A stretch of 64,000 nucleotides of DNA from Siphonodentalium dalli (taxonomy: Eukaryota; Mollusca; Scaphopoda; Gadilida; Siphonodentaliidae): assembly GCA_032622095.1 (NCBI GenBank), contig CP136066.1, positions 57,440,609-57,504,608 on the forward strand, given 5' to 3'. Shown here piece by piece: positions 46,738 to 58,404 of the stretch (positions are counted from its first letter, which is position 1; each line of letters starts with the position of its first letter). Made by a program: the position numbers and the translations under genes. The notes under the pieces were generated by a model, which had not been told where the DNA came from, made no database searches, and saw only the letters and a list, made by a program, of their open reading frames with translations.

Positions 46738-47512
46738 ATGAATGGCAACAAGCCATATTTCCGGCTAAATCCTGAAACATTACCCATAATTCTGGTGTGG
46801 TTAAGGAGTCGATTATTTAGGGCATTACATAGGGAGTAATCAATTGGTTCCGAGAATTACGTTAAATAATTCACTCGAGGTGAGAGACGTCGATAAGAAA
46901 CGAGTGCGCGTTAGCGCACAAGTTTCTTACCAAAACGTCTCTCGCCTCGAGTTAATTATTCAACGTGATTCTAGGAACTAATTGATTACTCTATTTATTA
47001 CACTTCTTCATCAAATTTGTTCGCCAAATATGACTAAAAACACACAGAATTAATGCATGAAAGTCTCGATGTGGAGAAAGATCAATCATCACAAATTCAG
47101 TCTAGATCAGTAAGCGACGTAACGTCAATGACGTCACGGGAAACGACATAATTCACTAGTGACATTACCATTTCAAATAACGTTTTCAATGGAAATCACG
47201 CATAGGAGTGTAATAAAATATAATAGTCAATTAAGTTTGTAGAAGTAGTTCATTTAGCTAAATTGTCTAGAGCACGAGACATACTCCCAATTTCAACCGA
47301 ACGCAAATGAACAATATCAGTTGGTAAATAGTGATGGCATGTGAAGTTTCATCTTTCCAAAGAGTCTTTTAATGCGGAAGGTTCTAAATCCTATTGATGG
47401 AATTTGAATGTTTTATGTGTTGTTTAGCTATGATATTAACTGGAAATTTCAGATTTTTATTTTGAAGATTCATTTCATACTGACAAAAGTTTTCCTTACC
47501 CAGAACTAATTT
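46738..47512 (+). mobile_element. 775-bp repeat, near-identical to 2357-3131
   Basis: From atgaatggcaacaagccata to ccttacccagaactaattt the sequence matches 2357-3131 with very few differences (for example gagttaattattc versus gagttatttattc), including the internal 160-bp hairpin. The upstream neighbour (gaaagctctcgggtagagct) is a remnant of the palindrome arm. Near-identity over 775 bp, 44 kb apart, implies recent copying. Confidence 0.8.
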
Positions 47513-47539
47513 CAACTATTTTTACCGTGGTGTAACTAT

Positions 47540-48890
47540 AAGGCGTACTAATGATCCTCCTGGAAGAATTTTGTAAATCGGTTGAAAAATGTCCAAGTTA
47601 TATACCATCGAAAATTATATTCATACATTGATTGAGGAGAAAGTGCTTGTCACAAAATCTCCTCCCAGACGACGCACATCAGCTGGGTTTGGTTTATGTG
47701 AGCGTGTTACACATAGAGAGAATACGAACTGGTGAAATAATGACCAATATCGAATCACATGTGTCTGTATTAGGGTGGGGGCAAAATTTTCTTTTTTCTC
47801 CGATTCGAACCAAACATTTGGTGAAGTATCTATGGGACGCACTGATAGTCTCCCCGAAATAATTTTGTAAATCGGTTAAGAAATGTCCAAGTTATAGCCC
47901 ATCGAAGGTCCGAACACAACTTGTTGGCACGGGGAGGGATTAGGGCTGGTGTTAGAGTTAAGGTTGGTGCTAGAGTTAGCGTTAGGATTATGGTTATGGT
48001 TAGGATTATGGTTATGGTTAAGGTTATGGTTAGGGTTAGGTTTATGGTTATGGTTAGAGTTAGGGTTATAACTATAGTTAGGGTTATGGCTAGTGTTAGT
48101 GTTAGGGTTATAACTAGGGATAGAGCTATAACTAGGGATAGGGTTATAACTAGGTTTAGGGTTATAATCAGTATTATGGTTTGGTTTATAACAACAATAA
48201 GGTTGGGGTTTAGATTTAGGGCTGGGGAAATCAAACGGGACCGCCCATTATAATTATACTTACATGGTTTTACTATGGAAGTATATTGTTTTCAATTTTT
48301 TATTTGTTCCAATATTATTATTATTCTTAGCAATATTTTATAACGCTTATATTGCAGGAAGTACAAGGGATAGGGGCTGGAATTTCGTATGTATTTTGAC
48401 CTATAATACATTCTAGGTCAATAGGCTATATAGTATATTGTCCGCGCTTGATTTTCAAAGTTATACCCCTTTATGTGAAATAATGGGGTTGTGTATCTCG
48501 AAAAGTGTGAGTAGCAGAGACTCGAAATTAGGACCATATGCACAACTCAGTATGCCCTATTCGATATACATACATTACAATTTATGCCCGTGCTTTCTTT
48601 ACAGAGTTGTCGCCCATGGTTCGCAAAAATCGATTTATTTCCTGCGTCCGCCTATGGCATGCAAGGTATCCAGATTTTAAAGCTTCTATGCAGCTACTCG
48701 TTAGCAACTTGCTACGAAAAAAAGTTTTGAACAGGGACGGATTATATTTTTGGGGCTTGGTGGGGGGAAATTTTCTCAATTTATTTTGCCATGATTTCAA
48801 CTATGTTTACTGTCGTGTATCTATAGGATGTACTAATGATCCTCCTAAAGAATTTTGTAAATCGGTTCAGAAATATCCAAGTTAGAGACA
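47540..48890 (+). repeat. Three copies of a ~65-bp unit ('ttttgtaaatcggtt')
   Basis: At about 47547-47612, 47835-47910 and 48826-48888 the phrases aatgatcctcct-gaagaa, ttttgtaaatcggtt and aaatgtccaagttat recur in the same order. Between copies 2 and 3 lies the TTAGGG-like array. Confidence 0.65.
47936..48225 (+). repeat. Degenerate TTAGGG-like interstitial array
   Basis: Hexamer-phased words gttagg, ttatgg, gttagag, ggttagggttagg and ttataactagggatag repeat for about 290 bp. The open frames on both strands (for example 47830-48234 minus) come from the 6-bp period. It resembles decayed animal telomere repeat but is embedded in an intron. Confidence 0.75.
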
Positions 48891-49079
48891 TCAAATATTT
48901 TAGCTAATGAAGGAGCCCGGGAGAGTGTGAGACCAGAATCGGTGAGGCGACGAAACCATGCCGGGGTGGTGAGACCAGTCCGAGTGTGGCGAGACCAGTC
49001 CGAGTGTGGTGAGACCAGGCATACCGATGGCGGATGTAAATGTCAGATTTAGCACCAAAAAAAAAACAAGTCCAGCAAT

Positions 49080-50110
49080 ATAATATTTGTATTGCATGTT
49101 CCGAATAGGAAGAGTTATTCGGACCGGAATGTACCATTTATAAGTTTTGTATTCGATCCGTTGCCGATCTTCGACAGGGACAAAAAGTGAGATATTTTTA
49201 GCGCCAAATCCAACGGGATAATTGATGAGCAAGGTTCATGTATGAGCAGGTACGCCCTGAACGTTTGATATAGCTACTATAAAAGCAACCTGCCCAACAG
49301 CTAGCGAGCTTCGGATGGGTTCAGACTTTTTGCAAATTTCAACGAAAATCAAAGGCGGGAAAATTGTCTAAAAATCAAAGATCGAGATAAAACCTTTTTG
49401 ACGAGTGAGTTTACTCGTGGCGATAATGTAATGTAAATAAGAATATTTATGTACTGTATCGCCAAACTATTTCCCCCGCCAAATTCAAACGGGCTAATGA
49501 AGGAGCGATGTAATGCAGGACCAGGTACGCCGATATACTGTAGGTAATATACCAAAGTTTAATCGCTTTACTTAAAAGGCAACCTGCCAAACGGAGAGCT
49601 CGCGTTCCGGTTGGTTCAAATTGGCATATTCCACCGAAAACCAAATGTCGGAAAATACTCCAAAAAAATCAAACATGCAGATACAATTTTAATGACGAGT
49701 GGACGTGATATGGGGTATTAGTTTTAGAGCAAACGGTTTACTCGTGGTAACGCTATATAGCGTAATTCGTAATACGTACTGAGGAACACAGCCTACCGTC
49801 GATATATGGCAAAAGGCGAAATTCGGCCATTTTCCGGCCAAATACAAACAGGCTAATGAAAGAGGGAGGTAAATGCACGAGCACGTACCTCGGTGTACCA
49901 TAGATACAACACCGAAGTTTGACTGCCGTGGTATAAATGGAGAGCGCGCATCGGGTGGGTAGAGGCATTTGTCAAGTTACAGTAAAACTCGTAAAGGAAA
50001 ACCAAAACTGGAGAAATCTTTAATCGAGATAAAACAAATTTGACGAGTGTGTGTGGTGGGTACAATCCACGCGCAAATTCAGAGAAAATTTCTAACTTTT
50101 CTAATGAATT
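49080..50110 (+). repeat. Left arm: three tandem ~290-bp units
   Basis: Each unit has the order ccaaat-caaacgggctaatgaa, ggagc-aggtacgcc, aaaaggcaacctgcc, cgagct-cg-ttcggttgg, aat-cgggaaaat, aaatcaa-gag-taaaa and ttgacgagtg. Units start near 49203, 49485 and 49840. Inverted copies lie at 52150-53160. The short frames over the array are not genes. Confidence 0.75.
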
Positions 50111-50184
50111 AAACAGGATTGAGTGGCCGATATTACATGCATTCAAATATTATGTAGGAAAATAACCCCTGATGACTGTATACA

Positions 50185-50640
50185 ATAGGAAAGGTTAACA
50201 CTATGAATATATGTAGGGTCATGTAAATGGTTAAGGATAGGGTTATGATTATGTGTAGATCCGGGTTATATTTAGGGTTAGGGTTATGGGTAGGTTCAGG
50301 TTCATAAATTGGGTTAGAATTATGGATATGGTTAATGTAAAAACGGTGACTGTGTTTAGAATGCAAAGGATTTGGTTTTGGTTAGGCTTGTATGTAGATT
50401 AGACTTATCGAAAGGGTTATGGTAAGGGTTCAGGGTATGGCTATGGATATGACTTGCACGAGTGCTATGAATATGGTCGGGGTAATTTATTGGGTTAGGG
50501 TTAAGTGTTGTGGATAGGGCTATGGATAGGGTTAGATTTATCGAGTGGCTACGATTAAGGTTGTGCTTATCGAAATATTAGGGTTATGTAGTGGTTTATG
50601 GGAATGGAATGGATCGGGGTGGGTAAAGGGTTAAATTAAA
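50185..50640 (+). repeat. Second degenerate TTAGGG-like array
   Basis: Words such as ggttatgatta, tttagggttagggttatggg, taggttcaggttc and gggttagggttaagtg repeat over about 450 bp with more decay than the first array. It ends about 240 bp before exon 9. Confidence 0.7.
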
Positions 50641-50884
50641 GATGGGGATCGGTGATGGGAATATGCATGGAGGTATCAAAATTCTGCAGGCCACAATTTT
50701 AACCCTCTAGTAATTAATATTATTTGTTTGATTGCATAAATATTTGTATGACATCATTGTATATAGTGTAAATAACTTATATAAATAAAAATATTAAAAT
50801 AAAAAAAAAAGTATATCATCTGAATTGTGTCATCCTGAGTGGAAACGCCTTTGCACTTTTCATTTTGTTTCATTTCTCATCCAG

Positions 50885-50979
50885 GTGGCTCCACCAGATT
50901 ATGCAATGTGGACGAGATGTGGTCACCACCTAGTTTCACGGCCTGTGTGAAGAATTTGCTGTCATATTGGAAAAACGAA
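50885..50979 (+). CDS. Exon 9: hormone-receptor-like (HRM) segment
   Basis: A 95-nt exon (acceptor ctcatccag, donor gtaagt), phase 1 in and phase 0 out. It encodes GSTRLCNVDEMWSPPSFTAC and VKNLLSYWKNE. The pattern R-x-C-x5-W-x-P-x5-C is the C-terminal half of the HRM domain that precedes GAIN in many adhesion GPCRs such as latrophilins. The N-terminal half of a full HRM is not seen, so the domain is short, or an upstream exon is missed. An N-glycosylation sequon (N-E-T) spans the junction to exon 10. It sits in a spacer between inverted repeat arrays. Confidence 0.8.
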
Positions 50980-52149
50980 GTAAGTTTATATGGTATAGAA
51001 AAGCGCAAAACGGTTATATTCTCCAGTTAAGGAATCATCCATGGTTTATCCTGTTCTCTATCAATAATAATTGTACTGGTATTTGTTTTGATATCTTCGC
51101 TATCCTTAAAATAGCTACAGCGGCGTGACACTTTATGTGTTTTGTGCACATTTTGATCTGTTCAACGTGCTGACAATTTGATTTAAGAAATACAAATTAT
51201 TAATTTAAAAACAAAATATTTGATTTGTGAATTTTTTAGATTGAATTCCATGCTCAATTTAACAAAACAAAATTTTTAAATAATTGTTTTTTAAATACAC
51301 CGCAGCAAATTTGGTTGCAGCCTGTCCAGGGGTCTGGGAGAGAAATCGCGAAAATCAGATGAGCTGATACATGTATATACTGTACTTATGTATCCATAGC
51401 TATGGTACGTAATCTGTGGCTATCTAATTTCTTACCTATTATTGGAATGGGTGCTGCATTCAGTTCAAAACTAAAATAGAACTAGAGGTCAGATTCCATG
51501 GAATTAGATATACTTCCATGGTATCCCATTCATTGTGTGTGTTATGCGTATAGGTGTGTTCCTCTTCATGTGAATGCATATTGGTGCTTTGTGATCTGAT
51601 GGTTGACTTGCATTGACATTTCTAAATAAGATATATATTCCAAACGTTTATGTCATTTGGTTCGACCCAGCGTTGATGATTAATGACAGTCTAATGCATC
51701 ATGGTCATAACCAAATGAGCCACCATTCACCCCAGCCAATCAGTTCATGTTTATTCGGTAGGGATACATTTTAGGGCTAATTATAACCCCTCCCAGGACG
51801 CCCAAATCCTGTTCAACGGTCAAGAAATTTGGTGTGTCTGATTATATCGTTATCGACATGTAAATCAAAAGGGTGTATAGCATATTAATGTACCATGACT
51901 CTGTTATTTCGCTTTGATTGGATAGTTCTTTCAGTTTCGGATTCAGAAACTTTTAGTTTTAATGGCGGAGGAAAGACCGCTTAGTTAATTAATTAATTAG
52001 TATTTCAGTGCGTCACCGCTACACTATAGTCATTAACGTTTTTGTAATAGAGTTAACTGTAATCAAGAGATAACTATATCACAATGCTAGCTGAGTGCTT
52101 AACCGTCCGCTCTAAAACTAATGTCCGTTTATACTACCAAACACATGCT

Positions 52150-53160
52150 GTTTTCCAAATATAAAACACTAAATTCGCGATTTTCCATTTTTTCCCTTTT
52201 ACGAGTTTCGGTGGAATTTGCCAAAAGGCTCGACCCTCCCAGGGCGTACGCGCTCTCCGTCGGGCAGGTTGCTTTCATAGTAGAGCAGTGAATTTTAGGC
52301 GCATACCTATGGTATATCGTCTTACCTGCTCATGCATTAGCCTTGCTCCTTGATAAACCCGTTTGAATTTTGTGTCAAGAAGAGTGCGTTTGAATTTGAG
52401 TATATATCACCCGTTAACAACGTTACACGCTACCAGGAGTAAACCGTCCACTCTAAAACTTATACAATAATTATGAAGGTGCGCATGGATACTGCTAACC
52501 ACGTCCACTCGTCAAAACGTTTTTATCTCAATGTTTGATTTTTGGAGTAATTTTCCGCATTTGTTTTCGGTGGAAATTGGCCAAGTCTGAATCCACTCCG
52601 TTGAGCAGGTTGCATTTATAGGAGAGCGGTAAAATGTTGGAGGCGTACCTACATTATACCGACGTACATGTTCCTGCATTAAACTCGCTCCTTCATTAGC
52701 CCGTTTGGATTTGGGGCTAAAACTAGGTTAGTGATAGACTACTTAAGTGTACATATTTATATTATATAGCGTTTTCACGAGTAAACCGTTCCATCTGAAA
52801 ATTCGAAAATGGCACTATATATGCTCGTGAACATTACCCATCAGATGTACTCGTCAAAATGTTATTATCTCGTTGTTTGAAATTTGCCCCTTTGAATTTC
52901 GGTGGAATTTTCCAAAAGTCTCAACCCACCCCGACTCGCATTCTTCGTTGGGTTGGTTACTTTAAAATTATAGCGGTCAAACTTTGGGGGCGTACAATCA
53001 TACAGTATCCCAATGTACCTGCTACGGCATTACCTTGCTCTTTAATTAGCCCGTTTGGATTTGGCGGGAAGAATATGTGCAATTTTTCCGTTCCCCGTAT
53101 AGCCTGGGAATCTCTCTTCCCATTCGGAATATGCGATAAAAAACACAGTTTATACGTCCT
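52150..53160 (-). repeat. Right arm: three inverted ~290-bp units
   Basis: Units near 52175, 52500 and 52830 read in reverse complement the same order as the left arm: cgtcaaaa-ttttatctc, tttcggtggaattt, cgggcaggttgc, ggcgtacct, cattagc-cgtttggatttg. The outer part (cattcggaatatgcga) also pairs with 49080-49120 (gcatgttccgaatagg). Arms are diverged, not identical. Confidence 0.75.
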
Positions 53161-53549
53161 GGTGTGTGGTGTTTGCAGATTTTGGCGCACCACTTGCGCT
53201 CTTTATTCCGGTCACATCAGCGTGTGATACGGCCTTCAATGTCTGACAATTTCAGAGGAGTTGTGGTCGCAAGCAGATCAGCCCAAAAACGCGAATTTCC
53301 AGGACCAACAACTCTGATGTTATTAATTTGTTTTTGCTGTATCATCAACTTCACTCATGGAATGCACATACCGTAATAGACTATTTTCGTTAAGGATTCT
53401 TTTCGAAAAAATTTCCCCCACCCCAATGTAAAAATATAAGACTGACCCTGTCCAATTTTCGTTCTCGCACTGAACTGACAACGACCAAGCAGACTGCGAA
53501 ACGACATTCAGTTATCTATAATGATATTAAAGAACAGCTGAGTACAATT

Positions 53550-53960
53550 AATTTAAGGTTTGCCTATTTATGGGCGGTAACTCCTCAGGGAAAGCGCGGA
53601 CACAAGTGTTGATGCCCGGTGGCAGTAGTGCATATCGAGGTGTGCATACGGTGCAATTTTCGATGCTCTGCTCCTTATAATTTCCGAGATAATAAAATGA
53701 CATTTTTTTCAGATAAAGAGCGATAACTATGCGGGGAAAACGCGGACAATATTCGTTGTATGCCGATAGGTTAGAACTCATTGACCCCAACATACGTACA
53801 AACTTTCATTTCGATATTCCTCATACTTTCATATATTAAGGGGTTGCAAAAGTGTCCAGTATAATAATAGTGAACAATAATCGTAAAAGGGCGGTAACTC
53901 TGTAATGAAACATTGGGTCGAAATCCGGATACCTTTATTTTCAGCAGACATTAGATGCCT
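53550..53960 (+). repeat. Short degenerate repeat 'gggcggtaactc'
   Basis: The phrase gcggtaact or gcgataact followed by gaaa-cgcgg-ac-a recurs about every 150 bp (near 53572, 53718 and 53888). No coding meaning is apparent. Confidence 0.5.
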
Positions 53961-55744
53961 ATACATTCACTAGATATTTCGCCTTCCTACTGCAATTAGT
54001 TTCTGAGTATTTCCAGATAAACAGAAAACGACCCCAATAGAAAATCAATATACGTCCTTGGTTACACCATTGAAGTATAATAAGAACGCGTATACTCACC
54101 CACAGATGCCAATTGAGCACAAGCCATCAACACATGTCACCGACTCTTTAATTTATTGTCAACTCTGTAAATAAACATTTTGGTTTCACGTGATTTGCAT
54201 GGTTTATAACGAATGCTATATATATTCTCATATATAAAACTGTAAACTGTATAAGTTTTGAGCATGTCACTTCGAAAGAAACATAGGCTGGTATACATTG
54301 CTGTTAGAAGCTTGTGGTGAATTACAACCGAAATATAGGTCTATGTGTGGTTCTAATATTATAGTTTGGGTTTTTTAAGGCTTAAATAGAACCATTACAC
54401 GCAGGTGTAAATTGTGTTATGTTGGCAGTTTCGAGTACCTCCACGTTCCTGATATTTTTGTTACTGCTCCCGCGGTAACAATATATACATATCGTATTAC
54501 ATTAGACAAATAAGAGGTTAGTGCATATCAGCACTGCCATCAAATCAGTTGAAGTAGAACCATTCAATGACTTCAAACAGCAGACTGCAATATAAAAACG
54601 GCTAATGGCAGCAGACAAATTGTGTGATTTGTTTTACGTAATCATGCGGGAGTCATGCTAATCACGCACAGTAAGCTTAGTGAACTGCAAAATAAAACTC
54701 ATACAATCGCTCAACAATCACTAATCAAACTTTAATAATGGTTCAGCATCCAAGCGTAAATATATATGTGCATGCTCTGATCAACTTGGACAACAATAGA
54801 TAATGAGATTAGTTGGAAATGGCCGTTTAGCGTGAGTTGACCACAACACATAACCATTGTAAATTGGTGTGCTTTACCAAAGAACTGAGAACGATTGTAA
54901 CAATGCAGACACAGTAGCACACTAGCGATGGCATAGTAGGTGTGTCGTCTTAATTTTGGAATTTGGTGGCAATTGGTCGTCGTAATTACTATGCCATAGC
55001 TATCCATGTCGCCCGTTGCGTGATCGCACATGGAGTATACTGGACTAATTAACTCATGGCGTCTCACCACGGCTGATCTCTACTCATTGCGTAGCGATAT
55101 TGTATTATTCTCTTTACAGTATTCATGTATATATAGTTGCACGATCGTTCATAATTTCGATTTACCGTGGCAATCCCTCCCAACTGTAACCTGCCCGGGC
55201 CCATAAGAACCAACGGCGTATATATCATGCATCATTCGACTGTACATGTGAACGTGAAGAAATAATAATAAGATACAACTGATCGCTAGGTCTGACTCAC
55301 TTATATTGGCTGAGAAATTACATGGGCGATCTGTTCTTAGTAAGAAATGAAAAATATAACACTGCATATTGAGTAACGATCAACAGCCGCTTCAGGTAGA
55401 TAAATCGTTGAGAGAACGACCGCGATGCTGGTAGAGCTTTGTAGACTCAATGTGAAAACGCAGCAGACGACATGGCTAGCTATGGTATAGTAATTATGAC
55501 GGTTAATTGTCACAAAACTCCACCATAATAAGACGGCACGCATACTATGACATCGTTACTGCACGTAATTTGTAATTTAATTTCATGTAAACGTCACGTG
55601 TTTTCCATTAATGTCTAGATTTACGGCATATACTGATCACGCAAATTTCCATAAACTTGAAATATACTGGGATTTACGGATACATATTCTTCAACATCTA
55701 CGAGGGATTTAAATGCATGTTCGATATAACAATATCTACAATCT

Positions 55745-55905
55745 AGTGACCATTTATTTTCGAAATAATACAGTTATGGATGCGTTAAATTTCAAATTTG
55801 AGTTCAATTTACATGCAATTATATTCGAAATAACACATTTGTGGACGTGTTAAATTTCAAATATACGTGCAATTTACATGCATTTATATTCGAATTAACA
55901 CATCT
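55745..55905 (+). repeat. Tandem ~70-bp repeat ('tatattcgaaataacacat')
   Basis: Three successive units with ttacatgca, tattcgaaataa, cac-tttgtgga-gtgttaa and atttcaaat are seen, with increasing decay. Confidence 0.65.
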
Positions 55906-56578
55906 ATGGAGACCTCTTTTCTTTTCGATCACTCATGGTTCATTACTTGGATTGTTGAAAACCTTCTTCATAACATTACTGAATGTCTGCCCATCACTTT
56001 CGTGATGTTCAAATGCATTTCCTGGCCGTTGTTGTGCAACAAACGGATTCTGAATCAGTGATAATTTTGCCATAAGAAAACACTAGTCCCAATGATTCCT
56101 TTTTATAGCGACACCCTTCCATTCACTGCTATATTATGATATTGATTTGCAAATAGATCGAAATATGTGAACTCAGCACGATAAAATCATAAACAATGTT
56201 CCAAAATAGTGGATATTGGCTGGGAAATATAGAAAAATAAAATATAAATTATACATAATGATATATATCCATGTCATAATCTGATTACACGTCCGTATAT
56301 ATAATGTATCATTTACAGTTGCCATGTATACACGGAATAACACAAACTATACCCAGGTTTGAAGATATATAGAAGGCAATGGCTTACAAGACAATAAACA
56401 GGAATCATTTACCACTGGAATTCGCAAATAATATCGCCCTTCTTCTGCACATGCAACAAAGTTAAATAAATGTTAATGACTTATACACAAAACATGTTAC
56501 AATTAGATTCCAAATTCCGTGCAGTGGGTACATGTAGATTGCCTGGACATTAGAAATAGAATATATAATTACATATGT

Positions 56579-56594
56579 TAATAATAAGACGATG
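56579..56594 (+). repeat. LINE target-site duplication, left copy
   Basis: taataataagacgatg; identical to 60447-60462. The first coding Met of the truncated ORF is formed by the atg of this host sequence. Confidence 0.9.
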
Positions 56595-56972
56595 GTTGAT
56601 ACCCATTCAACAAAAACTGTAGAACAGAAATGGAAAGCGGAATGGGGCTATCAAGCTTATTTTAATTCATTTTCAAATTCAATTAGAGGTGTTGCCATAT
56701 TATTCAGAAACACAATAGACTTTACAATTCACAATACTCTTACTGACAATGACGGAAATTACATAATCATGGATATTTCAATAAATAACCGTCGATTAAC
56801 TTTGAGTGCTATTTACGGACCGAACGATGATAATCCAGATTTCTATAGGGGCATCTTCTCAAAAATTGAGAAATTAGAAAATGTGACGACCCTGCTTGGT
56901 GGTGATTGGAATGTGCCTCAAGACTATAACATTGATACAACAAACTATAAACACAATAATAATGTTAAATAA
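56591..56972 (+). pseudogene. LINE ORF2: endonuclease (APE-like) fragment
   Basis: The frame contains VDTHS (equivalent of the catalytic QETH region), SIRGVAILFRN, LTLSAIYGPNDDNPDFY and LLGGDWNVPQD. These are apurinic-endonuclease landmarks of non-LTR retrotransposons: the GDWN segment carries catalytic Asp and Asn. The frame stops at TAA near 56970; the following frame (56975-57376) continues with LDYFLVSSD and SDHNPI, the terminal SDH motif. The N-terminal Asn-bearing strand is missing because of truncation. Confidence 0.88.
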
Positions 56973-56974
56973 AT

Positions 56975-57376
56975 GTGTGGAGGTTGACAAATCCTGACAA
57001 AAAAGCTATACTTGGAAGGGGCCTGGAAAAAATGGCTCGTCTTGATTATTTTCTAGTATCCTCAGATATGCAGCCTTTCATTAAATGCTGTGACATACAT
57101 ACAAAATATAAGTCTGATCACAATCCAATTAGTGTGAACTCTGAATTTATTGATCATCCTAGGGGAAGGGGATTCTGGAAATTCAATGACAGTCTATTAA
57201 AAGACCCAGAGTATACACATATTGTTAAAACTGCAATTATTAACACAATACAACAAAATTCAATAGAAAATATAACAGATTCTGAAGAAATTTCATTTTC
57301 TATAAACGACCAACTATTTTGGGAAACTCTGAAAATTATTATAAGGGGAAAACAATTGCTTATTCCTCTAAATTAA
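56975..57376 (+). pseudogene. LINE ORF2: endonuclease C-terminus and linker
   Basis: In a different frame from the preceding segment, this part reads MARLDYFLVSSDMQPFIKCC and YKSDHNPISVNSE; SDH holds the catalytic His. It then passes into the charged linker before reverse transcriptase, RGRGFWKFNDSLLKDPEY, common to L1-type ORF2. It ends at a stop near 57376. Confidence 0.85.
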
Positions 57377-57553
57377 AAAAATCAAGAGACAAAGGAGAAA
57401 AGGATTTAGAAAATAAACTTGAAGAATTAAACTTAAAATTGGACAACGGTGACTTGTTGAAAGGGTAAATGGAAAGACTCACTACATAAATTGAATTGAT
57501 TAGAGACAAAAAAATAAAAGGCATTATTCTGCGAACAAAATATAAATGGAAAA

Positions 57554-58312
57554 TTGAAGGTGAAAAGACCACCAAATATTTTTTTTAACTTGGAGAAACG
57601 TCATTACACTGAAAAATTAATTCTAAAAATTGTTAAATCAGATGAATCAGACACTACCGACTTTTCAGAAATTCATTTAGAACAAGAACATTGTTATAAA
57701 GATCTCTACAAATCAAAATTGGGTAATAATAATGAAAATGAGGCATTTAATTTTTGGGATGTAAATAACCCCTTTCTTAATTTCTTGGATGAGGAAGAAT
57801 CAGAATCTCTTGAAGGACCACTATCTAATCTAGAATGTGCAAAAGCACTGAAAGGCATAATAAATGACCGCTCCCCTGGAGTGATGGTTATACTGCTAGC
57901 TTATACAAATATTTTTGGAAAGACCTTGGTCAGTTCCTGATCAATTATATGAATTATGGATATAACAATGAGCAGATGTCCGTTACACAGAGGTGTGGAA
58001 TAACCACTTGTATTCCTAAGTCCAATAAAACTAAGCACTTTCTAAATATTTGGAGACCAATCTCACTTCTCAATGTGGACCTCAAAATAGCATCTGCAGT
58101 AATAGCTAATAGAATTAAAAAAACATTTGCCAAAACTGATATCTAGCTCCCAATTAGGTTTTATGCCCGGTCGTTATATCTGTGAATCTACTCGATTAGT
58201 TTATGATTTGCTAAACAAATGTGAGAAAAACAACATTTCCGCTATATTGGCAATATTAGACTTTGAAAAGGCTTTTGATTCGCTAGAATGGGAATTTATC
58301 CAAAAAACTTAG
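57554..58312 (+). pseudogene. LINE ORF2: reverse transcriptase N-terminal half, broken
   Basis: Three frames are needed. The first (57554-57940) has KTTKYFF-like, NLEKRHYTEKLI and LEGPLSNLECAKALKGIIND then RSPG, an L1-type start of RT. The second (57949-58146) has IPKSNKTK and WRPISLLNVDLKIASAVIAN. The third (58127-58312) has QLGFMPGRYICESTRLVYDL and LAILDFEKAFDSLEWEFI, motif A with its catalytic Asp. Each shift between frames marks a break in this copy. Confidence 0.88.
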
Positions 58313-58404
58313 GCCCATCGATAAAAAGTTTGGTAAAAAAACATTTAACTCTAACATTTTCAGCTATGTTACACATAATGGCAACTTAACAAATAAAATA
58401 GACA

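Larger units (their letters stand above)
45093..50884 (+). other. Intron 8 of the receptor gene
   Basis: It contains AT-rich sequence without recognised features (45093-46690), a 775-bp dispersed repeat (46738-47512), a thrice-repeated ~60-bp unit, TTAGGG-like degenerate arrays, and the left arm of a large inverted triple repeat (about 49080-50110). A symmetric phase-1 exon here, for example the missing first half of the HRM domain, could have been overlooked. Confidence 0.5.

Noticed and set aside
47830-48253. Long overlapping ORFs on both strands rich in Ile/Thr/Leu or Val/Arg
   Set aside because: They arise from a six-base TTAGGG-like repeat that keeps all frames open.
47936-50640. Chromosome end (true telomere)
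   Set aside because: The arrays are degenerate, interrupted and followed by more than 10 kb of gene sequence.
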